From NCBI GenBank assembly GCA_016302005.1, contig JAEDOK010000022.1, positions 1 to 17,593 on the forward strand: a stretch of DNA of 17,593 nucleotides. Reading direction: 5' to 3'. The notes beneath the pieces were generated by a model. The model did no database searches, had not been told where the DNA came from, and was given only the letters and a program-made list of their open reading frames with translations. The DNA comes from Oscillospiraceae bacterium (lineage in GTDB: Bacteria > Bacillota_A > Clostridia > Oscillospirales > Oscillospiraceae). Shown piece by piece: positions 12,748-17,593 of the stretch. How positions within the stretch are numbered: the stretch's first letter is position 1; every line of letters begins with the position of its first letter. A program made the position numbers and the translations under genes.

Positions 12748-13623
12748 TTATTTCTTAACTTTTACGTGTTTAAAATTCCCAAGCGTCTCCTTGACAGAGG
12801 AGAGATAGGCAAAGGAGCCGGGATATTGCTGAATGATCCGCTGAAACTGTACGATCTGATGCTTGTTGACGACGCAGATGAGCAGGGTCTTGTTGCTGTG
12901 GGTAAAGCCGCCCACTGCGGGAAGCTCCGTTACGCCATGTCCCAAAGAATCCATCAGCGCCTTGGAAAGCACCTCCGGTTCATCGGTGACGATCTCGAAC
13001 TTGACCGCCTCCTTGAAGCCCTTGAGCATCGTATCACTGACCTTGCTCGAAAGGAAGCAGTACAGCAGGCACAAGATGACCGGCTCGAGCTTGAAATCAT
13101 AGACGAAATAGGACAGCGCGGCAACCATCGCATTGATGGCAAAGATCACCCAGAGCAGATTGCGCTCGGGATAATAATGATGGTAAATTGCCGCAACCAG
13201 GTCGGTGCCGCCTGTGCTGCTGTTGCGGCGCATCACGATTCCGTAGCAAAAGCCGCTGATCACGCCGCCCGCCGCCGGAGCAAGGATCGTGCTTGTGCCG
13301 TTGCTGGTATGGTAGACGAAACCCGACAGGTCAACATAGTCCAGCAGGAGCAGGGCAAGCGACATCGTCACCGCAAATGCCGCAGAACGCATGGCATAGG
13401 CGTGATCGACCAACAAATAGACGATAATCACCAACGGGATATTGACAATGATCGTCATGTAGCCGACCTTAAAGCCGAACAGGTGCTGCACGATCGTCGC
13501 AATACCGGGGATGCCCGCAGGTGCGAACTCATTCGGAAAAATAAAGATATGATAGCTCAGCGCAAGCAGTGCTGCCGCACCCATGATGATCAGGTAATCA
13601 AAAATGCGGTTTCGAAGCTTCAT
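12748..13623 (-). CDS. YitT family membrane protein
   Basis: YitT proteins have five or six N-terminal membrane helices (UPF0750/DUF161) and a C-terminal cytosolic DUF2179 domain; their substrate is unknown. The 291-residue length is usual. Family features are the glycine-rich GGVISGFCYGIVMRRNSSTGGTD segment in two parts (about 113-137), where N-x-STGGTD is highly conserved. The C-terminal domain begins near 200 (FEIVTDEPEVLSKAL) and includes the typical GVTELPAVGGFTHSNKTLL. The ATG at 13623 follows GGAGGGGG. An upstream open frame runs into the repeat at 13721 and is not used. Promoter at 13658-13686. First gene of a likely yitT-telA-xpaC operon. Confidence 0.92.
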   Translation of the reverse strand: MKLRNRIFDYLIIMGAAALLALSYHIFIFPNEFAPAGIPGIATIVQHLFGFKVGYMTIIVNIPLVIIVYLLVDHAYAMRSAAFAVTMSLALLLLDYVDLSGFVYHTSNGTSTILAPAAGGVISGFCYGIVMRRNSSTGGTDLVAAIYHHYYPERNLLWVIFAINAMVAALSYFVYDFKLEPVILCLLYCFLSSKVSDTMLKGFKEAVKFEIVTDEPEVLSKALMDSLGHGVTELPAVGGFTHSNKTLLICVVNKHQIVQFQRIIQQYPGSFAYLSSVKETLGNFKHVKVKK

Positions 13624-13657
13624 ATAAATATCCCCCTCCGCAATAATTCCACCACCA

Positions 13658-13686
13658 TATATAGCAATTTTTTGTCGAAATGTCAA
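13658..13686 (-). promoter_or_regulatory. Promoter of the yitT-telA-xpaC operon
   Basis: On minus, perfect TTGACA (13686-13681), a 17-bp spacer and TATATA (13663-13658) lie 35 bp before the yitT start. Confidence 0.9.
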
Positions 13687-13720
13687 CCGCAAAAAGCGTT
13701 GCCAAGAAATTACCAACCAT

Positions 13721-14107
13721 CGTAGGGCGGGGACATGTCCCCGCTGCGTGCAGGAACTACCGACTGCGCACAAACCTGTTCGTCTGCACCGTCTGCCGCT
13801 TACGCGGTCGACTGGGGGACGCTTGCGAGCGCCGCCTGTGGCGGAGAAAGCAAGCAAGAAGGAGTGGCAGAATCAAGGCGACTAATACTGAAAACCGATT
13901 AAAATATTCATTTCAATCGGTTTTCAACGCCGTACCGGCGTTGCATTTTCGCGATGATAAGGTAAGCATCGCGAAAATACGTCTCGTACCAATCACGGTA
14001 TCGCAATTAAAATGCGCGTTGCACATTTTAATTGGTGATTGGTATGACAAGTGGGCTTTGCCCACGCAGACAGAGCCGCTGATTCAACAGAACATGTCCC
14101 CGCCTAC
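13721..14107. repeat. Mosaic repeat with inverted ends, interrupted by the 161-bp element
   Basis: Outer ends are inverted: GTAGGGCGGGGACATGT at 13722 and ACATGTCCCCGCC-TAC near 14092-14107. Inside are a reverse linker (GTGCAGGAACTACCGACTGC), a segment with GGGGGACGCTTGCGAGCGCC, then GGAGTGGCAGAATCAAGGCG, the 161-bp element, and GTGGGCTTTGCCCACGCAG. The same segments without the 161-bp element occur in reverse at 17222-17400. This gene-free region separates yitT from azlD. Confidence 0.85.
13884..14044 (+). mobile_element. 161-bp palindromic MITE-like element, copy 3
   Basis: Same element as at 1141-1301 and 2699-2859, again exactly 161 bp with T on both sides (13883 and 14045). It differs from copy 2 at about six positions, one of which breaks a pair in the innermost stem. 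It sits inside the mosaic repeat. The uninterrupted version at about 17282-17290 (minus) reads GCGACTGACAAG, so the insertion point is known. Confidence 0.92.
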
Positions 14108-14117
14108 AGAGGTTTTA

Positions 14118-14438
14118 TTACAAAAGATAGCGCAATACCGCCTCGGTCAAAAATGCCGCTGCGCAGGCGGCTGCGGCGACCTTGACAAGGCTCTGCTCCA
14201 AAAAAGAGAGGACAAGGGCGACTGCGCAGCCGATGGCTGCAGAAAGGCGGTAGTCCGTCGCGTAGAAAATCGCGGGAATCGTCATGACGCTCAAGACCGC
14301 ATAAGGGATATAATACAGGAAGGACAGCAAAAAGCGGTTTTGAATCTTTTTCTTGACCAGAACCAGCGGGAGCATCCGCACAAGGTAGGTCACGCCCGCC
14401 ATCACCGCCAAATAGGCAAAAAAGGACAGCTTACCCAT
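14118..14438 (-). CDS. azlD: AzlD-type branched-chain amino acid exporter subunit
   Basis: The small partner of AzlC. Together they form an inner-membrane exporter; the E. coli counterpart YgaZH exports L-valine, and Bacillus AzlCD exports 4-azaleucine. The 106-residue protein has four hydrophobic segments (about 6-24, 38-60, 65-83, 86-104). The family's YLVRMLPLVLVKKK stretch is at 18-31 and a YIPYAVLSVMTIPAIF helix at 43-58. It starts at ATG 14438 and overlaps azlC by 8 bp, so it is translationally coupled to it. The end of the gene lies 10 bp from the mosaic repeat. Confidence 0.9.
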   Translation of the reverse strand: MGKLSFFAYLAVMAGVTYLVRMLPLVLVKKKIQNRFLLSFLYYIPYAVLSVMTIPAIFYATDYRLSAAIGCAVALVLSFLEQSLVKVAAAACAAAFLTEAVLRYLL

Positions 14439-15141
14439 CGTCTTCCCCCTTTACCGGGCAGACAAGCGCCGCCACCGCCGCAGCGACCACCGAGCAGAGA
14501 ATCACGGAAAAGCCCGAGGGGATCTTTTGCAGCAGGGGAATATAATAAAAAGCGCAGCTCAGGAGAACGGCGATCGCCACGCAAAGCGCGGTGGGGCGGT
14601 GATTTTTCACCTTCGGCAGAACGATGGCGATAAACATCGCGTAGATCGCGAGTCCCAAAGCGGAGATCACCACGGCAGGCAGCAGATTCCCCGCAACCGC
14701 ACCCAGGAGCGTTCCAAGCGCCCAGCCGAGGTAGGGCGTGAGGATCAGCCCATAGAGATAGCGCCTGCCCACGGGACCATTCTGCGCCATTGCGACGGCA
14801 AATACTTCGTCGGTGTTGACGAAGGCGATCAGAAAACGGTCCGGCAGACGCACACTCCCACCCAGCCGCTGCGACAGGGACACGGACATCAGTGCATAGC
14901 GCAGATTGATCACAAGCTGGGACACCGCAAGTTCTAAAAGTGTTCCGCCGCCCGCGATGATGGGAACGGCGGCAAGCTGCCCTGCGGAGGTAACATTCGT
15001 CGCGGAGATCAGCAGTGCCTCCGCGACCGTCAAGCCACTCCCACAGGCAAAAATACCGAAGGCAAACGCAACGGAGAGATATCCGAAGCAGATCGGCAAA
15101 CCGTTGCGGACGCCCTTGGAAAAGGAATTGATTTCACTCAT
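14431..15141 (-). CDS. azlC: AzlC-type branched-chain amino acid exporter subunit
   Basis: The large subunit of the AzlCD exporter in the cytoplasmic membrane. The 236-residue length is normal. Family landmarks: GLPICFGYLSVAFAFGI (14-30), NVTSAGQLAA (49-58), LRYALMSVSLSQRL (80-93), and FVNTDEVFAVAM (107-118). About seven membrane helices follow the usual pattern, the last near 205-228. Start ATG 15141 has a weak GAGG 7 nt upstream. A stronger GGAGGG lies further up, inside a hairpin and before a six-codon upstream ORF, so initiation may be controlled. The promoter is at 15198-15226. Exact substrate cannot be told from sequence. Confidence 0.93.
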   Translation of the reverse strand: MSEINSFSKGVRNGLPICFGYLSVAFAFGIFACGSGLTVAEALLISATNVTSAGQLAAVPIIAGGGTLLELAVSQLVINLRYALMSVSLSQRLGGSVRLPDRFLIAFVNTDEVFAVAMAQNGPVGRRYLYGLILTPYLGWALGTLLGAVAGNLLPAVVISALGLAIYAMFIAIVLPKVKNHRPTALCVAIAVLLSCAFYYIPLLQKIPSGFSVILCSVVAAAVAALVCPVKGEDDG

Positions 15142-15182
15142 ATCTATGCCTCATAGTACCCTCCGTTCGCGCAAAACGGAGG
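15134..15182 (-). promoter_or_regulatory. azlC leader: hairpin over a ribosome site plus six-codon uORF
   Basis: On minus, CCTCCGTT (15182-15175) pairs with AACGGAGG (15167-15160), placing a GGAGG ribosome site in an 8-bp stem near the 5' end of the mRNA. Just after it, ATG 15154-15152 opens MRHRYE with TGA at 15136-15134, overlapping the azlC start out of frame. The same hairpin read on plus is followed by six T, so it could also be a plus-strand terminator. Confidence 0.45.
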
Positions 15183-15197
15183 TTTTTTACAGCATTC

Positions 15198-15226
15198 ATC
15201 ATAGCACAGCCCGCGCGCTGCGTCAA
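15198..15226 (-). promoter_or_regulatory. azlCD promoter
   Basis: On minus, TTGACG (15226-15221), a 17-bp spacer and TATGAT (15203-15198), about 57 bp before the azlC start. Confidence 0.88.
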
Positions 15227-15253
15227 ATCCTTTTCTTTTTCGCATATCAAAGC

Positions 15254-15298
15254 AATTCCCTGCAAGGAGCAAGACAGCCTTACTCTTTGCAGGGAATT
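15254..15298. terminator. Long hairpin, probable terminator of the DUF1508 operon
   Basis: A 12-bp perfect stem (AATTCCCTGCAA, 15254-15265, with 15287-15298) continues inward with about seven more pairs including a G-U. It lies between the minus-strand gene ending at 15350 and the azlC promoter. U-tracts are short on both sides (TTTT on plus, CTTTG on minus), so polarity is uncertain. Confidence 0.6.
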
Positions 15299-15349
15299 TT
15301 CATTACGCTTTCAGCAATGAAACCGGGAAGAAGCCTGCCCCGTTTTTTG

Positions 15350-15568
15350 TCAGAACAGCTTTTTGAGTGTGTCGGCAGCGCCGGAAAGCTTGTCTGCGGT
15401 GAGCTTCGCCTTCACGCCGTCAACGACCTTGTCGATCGCGCCGTCCGGGATATCCACACCGAGGAGCTTTTCGATCGCGCTCTCGGGATTTTTGGTGAAT
15501 TCCTCCTTCAGGGAGGGATCGTTCTTGATCTTGTCGGTGATCTCACCGATCTTGGCCTTGATATCCAT
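15350..15568 (-). CDS. Small helical 72-residue protein
   Basis: A 72-residue cytosolic protein, MDIKAKIGEITDKIK..., charged and helical throughout. The middle DPSLKEEFTKNPESAIEKL (17-35) followed by LGVDIPDGAID resembles the helical LGxxLP pattern of Nif11/nitrile-hydratase-like leader proteins. Small stand-alone proteins like this are common in clostridia without a known role. There is no Gly-Gly cleavage site and no peptide-maturation enzyme nearby, so a lanthipeptide-type precursor role is unlikely. ATG 15568 lies 4 nt after the stop of the DUF1508 gene, and its ribosome site (AAGGAG) overlaps the end of that gene, so the two are coupled. Confidence 0.8.
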   Translation of the reverse strand: MDIKAKIGEITDKIKNDPSLKEEFTKNPESAIEKLLGVDIPDGAIDKVVDGVKAKLTADKLSGAADTLKKLF

Positions 15569-15572
15569 GCGC

Positions 15573-15941
15573 TTACTCCTTGACGATCGCCGCGTCGGGC
15601 GCGTTTTTCTTTACGGATTCGATCCCGTTGAGGCAGCTCGCTTTCGCCTTGTAGCCCTCTCCCGTGGCAATGATCTGTCCGTTCGTTGCCTTCAGACGGA
15701 AGCGGAACTCACCCGTCTTGTCGACATAGACCTCAAATTTCGGATGCTTCTGCTCCGCATAGCCCTCGACGCTCTGATCCTCAACAGCGGCAACCGGTGC
15801 ATTCTTCTGCACACTGGCGATTCCCTTTTTGCAAGCGTCCTCACTGTTGTAGACCTCCGATGTGGCAATGACCTCACCGTTGCCCGCCTTCAGGTCAAAC
15901 TTAATGCCGGTTGCAGTTTCACGAATGACAAATTTTCCCAT
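15573..15941 (-). CDS. DUF1508 (YegP-like) tandem-repeat protein
   Basis: The 122-residue protein holds two copies of the DUF1508 unit. Copy 1 is about 1-55, with GIKFDLKAGNGEVIATSEVY and GIASVQKNAP; copy 2 is about 62-120, with FRFRLKATNGQIIATGEGY and GIESVKKNAPDA. Each unit is a small beta-alpha fold; the family is known from E. coli YegP, with no firm biochemical function. Two units per chain is the usual arrangement. The start ATG 15941 has AGGAGGT about 8 nt upstream; the open frame extends eight more codons but lacks a ribosome site. Promoter at 15978-16006. First gene of a two-gene unit with the 72-residue protein. Confidence 0.92.
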   Translation of the reverse strand: MGKFVIRETATGIKFDLKAGNGEVIATSEVYNSEDACKKGIASVQKNAPVAAVEDQSVEGYAEQKHPKFEVYVDKTGEFRFRLKATNGQIIATGEGYKAKASCLNGIESVKKNAPDAAIVKE

Positions 15942-15977
15942 AGTGAATACCTCCTGTTTCCTCATTTGTCCGCTTTG

Positions 15978-16006
15978 ATTATAGCGCAGCTTTTAGCAGC
16001 TTTCAA
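15978..16006 (-). promoter_or_regulatory. Promoter of the DUF1508 operon
   Basis: On minus, TTGAAA (16006-16001), a 17-bp spacer and a perfect TATAAT (15983-15978). Confidence 0.9.
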
Positions 16007-16090
16007 CAGTTTTTTCCTTTAATTTAACAATGTTTTGTTTTTTCTGTCCAAAAGCAGGCAACTGTCCCCTGCAAATTCCTCTCGACAGGC

Positions 16091-16119
16091 TTGTAAATTC
16101 GTGCAGATTGCATTATAAT
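16091..16119 (+). promoter_or_regulatory. Promoter of the DUF2953-gerW operon
   Basis: TTGTAA (16091-16096), a 17-bp spacer and a perfect TATAAT (16114-16119), 35 bp before the first start codon. It looks like a housekeeping promoter rather than a sporulation-sigma one. Confidence 0.85.
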
Positions 16120-16154
16120 AAGAATGCGAGATTATAGCTTTGTGAGGTGAGCGC

Positions 16155-16832
16155 ATGACGGTAGTGTGGATCCTTCTCGGAATTTTTTCCTTCTTCGCCC
16201 TTCTCCTGGCTCTGCCTCTGCGCTTTTTCTTAAGCTACAGCGGAGAAAAAGGGCTGGAATACCGCGTAAAATACGCCGTTTTCCCCCTTGCGGACAGTAA
16301 GAAGCCCGAAAAAGCAGAAACAGGGCAAAAGCAGAAAGCCGCTGCCCAGCAGCCGAAGAAAACCTCCGGCGGCGCGGCGCAGACCCTGCTCTCCTTCCTC
16401 GGTCTGGAAGATATCAGCAGTGCCGCCAACGCCAAGCGAGCCATTGATGAAAAAGGGCTTTTGGAGGTACTGCACGGCGTAACGGAAGCGGTCGGTTCCC
16501 TGCTCAAGCGCACGGGACGGCTGCTCAAGAAAGGCGTAGTCAAGCGGTTTGACCTGCGCATCGTCTGCGGCGACGGCGACCCGGCGGACGCGGCAATGCG
16601 CTACGGCACCGTCTGCGCAGCGGTCTACCCTCTGCTTACGCTTTTGGACTCCGCAATGAAATTGAAACGCCGCAAGGTCGATATCCGCTGCGATTTTAAT
16701 AATGATGGCATACAGGCTTCCTTCGAAGGACAAATAAACTACCGCCCGTGGCATTTTGTCTGCTTTGCCTGCGGGCTGCTTTGGCGCTATATCAAACGGA
16801 ATACCATGAAGGAGGGTAAACCCAATGAGTGA
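16155..16832 (+). CDS. DUF2953 protein (YtfI-like)
   Basis: A 225-residue membrane-anchored protein. One N-terminal helix (about 3-27) is followed by a beta strand with SYSGEKGLEYRVKYAVFPL. Then comes a low-complexity Lys/Ala/Gln linker (about 47-75) and the DUF2953 core: RIVCGDGDPADAAMRYGTVCAAVYPL (135-160, the G-x-GDPA...YG...YP pattern), then RRKVDIRCDFNNDGIQASFEGQI. In Bacillus the homologue YtfI lies directly before ytfJ, as here. Its function is not known; a role in spore formation is inferred only from this pairing. The ATG follows GAGGTGA. The gene overlaps gerW by 8 bp. Confidence 0.9.
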   Translation: MTVVWILLGIFSFFALLLALPLRFFLSYSGEKGLEYRVKYAVFPLADSKKPEKAETGQKQKAAAQQPKKTSGGAAQTLLSFLGLEDISSAANAKRAIDEKGLLEVLHGVTEAVGSLLKRTGRLLKKGVVKRFDLRIVCGDGDPADAAMRYGTVCAAVYPLLTLLDSAMKLKRRKVDIRCDFNNDGIQASFEGQINYRPWHFVCFACGLLWRYIKRNTMKEGKPNE

Positions 16833-17208
16833 GCTTCTGAAAATTTTCGAATTTACCGCCGAACAGGCAAAGGTGCTCTCCAAGGAGCAGTCCGTCACAG
16901 GAGAGCCGATCGTCATCGGCGAGGTCACGGTCGTTCCCGTCTCCAAGCTCTCCTGCGGCTTTACAGGCGGCGGCTCCGACCTCGCGCAGAAGAAAAAGGC
17001 AGACGGCATTATGGCAGGCGCAGGCGTGAAGATCACCAAAACGCCCCTGTCCTTCCTCGCCGTGTGCGGCAAGGAGGTGCAGATCCTCCATGTCGCGGAG
17101 GAGGAAGCAAAATCCAAGGGATTGCTCAACGCCCTTCTGCCCCTCGTCACACAACTGAAAGAAAAAGCAAAAAAAGCAGCGCCGGAAAACCCCGACGCCG
17201 CCGAATAA
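16825..17208 (+). CDS. ytfJ: GerW/YtfJ-type sporulation protein
   Basis: The family includes Bacillus GerW (YtfJ), a spore protein needed for normal germination response; some members are in organisms without visible sporulation. The 127-residue protein has the family layout: N-terminal helix; VIGEVTVVPVSKLSCGFTGGGSD in two parts (30-52) with the glycine-rich turn; GIMAGAGVKITKTPLSFLAV (61-80); VQILHV (86-91); and a C-terminal Lys/Ala helix. The ATG at 16825 lies inside the DUF2953 gene and is preceded by AAGGAGG about 10 nt upstream. No clear terminator follows; repeats begin 13 bp after the stop. Confidence 0.93.
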   Translation: MSELLKIFEFTAEQAKVLSKEQSVTGEPIVIGEVTVVPVSKLSCGFTGGGSDLAQKKKADGIMAGAGVKITKTPLSFLAVCGKEVQILHVAEEEAKSKGLLNALLPLVTQLKEKAKKAAPENPDAAE

Positions 17209-17221
17209 AAGGAAAAACCAT

Positions 17222-17593
17222 TGTAGGGCGGGGACATGTCCTGTTGAATCAGCGGCTCTGTCTGCGTGGGCAAAGCCCACTTGTCAGTCGCCTTGATTCT
17301 GCCACTCCTTCTTGCTCGCTTTCTCCGCCACAGGCGGCGCTCGCAAGCGTCCCCCCGCCGACCGCGAAGCGGCAGACAGTACAGATGACCAGATTTGTAC
17401 GCATTAGGCAGTTCCTGCACCGGCGCGCCCAGTGGTCGCGCCCTACGGTAAGCGTGCGTCCACGGTTCGTAGGGCACGACGACCCGGCGTGCCGTCCGCG
17501 CAGCGGCAGACAGGAAAGACCGGCAGATTTGCACACGATTGGTAGTTCTGCACGGCGCGCCGAGGTCGTTAGCGCAGCCGTTCGCGACGAAGG
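17222..17593. repeat. Mosaic repeat, uninterrupted copy plus further modules
   Basis: This gene-free end of the window starts with GTAGGGCGGGGACATGTCC. It carries in reverse the same segments as 13721-14107 (GTGGGC/GCCCAC hairpin, GGCGCTCGCAAGCGTCCCC), but without the 161-bp element. From 17391 it adds linker modules (AGATTTGTACGCATTAGGC with AGTTCCTGCAC; a variant near 17524) and GTAGGGC-type segments. The last bases match, in reverse, part of 8967-9100. It continues beyond the window. Confidence 0.85.

Noticed and set aside
13680..14633. Plus-strand ORF of 317 codons
   Set aside because: It runs through the mosaic repeat, the 161-bp element and the antisense of azlD and azlC. Composition is unlike a protein and there is no ribosome site.
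15350..15568. RiPP precursor peptide of the Nif11/NHLP type
   Set aside because: There is a helical resemblance, but no cleavage site, core peptide or maturation enzyme nearby.
16230..17534. Minus-strand ORF of 434 codons
   Set aside because: Antisense of the DUF2953 and gerW genes and then repeat DNA; no ribosome site or recognisable domain.

Overview
The window looks like chromosomal DNA of a Gram-positive Clostridia-type bacterium, most likely in the Oscillospirales/Ruminococcaceae range. This is inferred from gene content: a YtfI-YtfJ/GerW pair, Mini-III, RqcH, XpaC-TelA, YitT, a ROK glucokinase with a Bacillus-type Pgi. Other pointers are strong AGGAGG ribosome sites, near-consensus sigma-A promoters with 17-bp spacers, and GC-rich coding DNA. 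The species cannot be fixed from the sequence alone. The first ~200 bases are clearly more AT-rich than the rest and carry phased TGAAACC repeats, so the left edge may be a junction with foreign DNA.

Layout. 1-1110: end of an unknown gene, phased repeats, two small uncharacterised genes (233-643, 817-1050); the second is bracketed by two copies of one hairpin motif. 1141-2859: a MATE exporter between inverted copies of a 161-bp palindromic element. The right copy has replaced the exporter's C-terminus and separated it from a 34-residue cysteine-rich ORF (2906-3010). 3058-3397: promoter, candidate structured RNA and two terminators. 3400-5423 (minus): small P-loop protein and glucose-6-phosphate isomerase. 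5574-8666 (plus): glucokinase, Mini-III and RqcH in one overlapping operon. 8661-9118: tandem 132-bp repeats. 9191-10791: MgtE magnesium transporter behind a long leader with its own small ORF. 10879-13623 (minus): YitT-TelA-XpaC, apparently one operon. 13721-14107: a mosaic repeat containing the third 161-bp element. 14118-15141 (minus): AzlC-AzlD. 15350-15941 (minus): DUF1508 protein and a small helical protein. 16155-17208 (plus): DUF2953 protein and GerW/YtfJ. 17222-17593: more mosaic repeat.

How the genes work together. Glucokinase and Pgi, divergently transcribed, make the first two steps of glycolysis. Mini-III and RqcH act on the ribosome (23S rRNA maturation and alanine tailing of stalled chains). 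MATE, MgtE and AzlCD are membrane transporters. Most other genes are housekeeping or envelope/stress genes of uncertain role.

The most interesting part is the repeat biology. Three copies of the 161-bp element, one of them inside another repeat whose uninterrupted paralogue is also present, let the element's ends be defined to the base. Removing the copy in the MATE gene restores a plausible native C-terminus whose stop overlaps (ATGA) the start of the cysteine-rich ORF. Other candidates for new biology are the twin hairpins around the 77-residue gene, the structured RNA at 3073-3319, and the mgtE leader.
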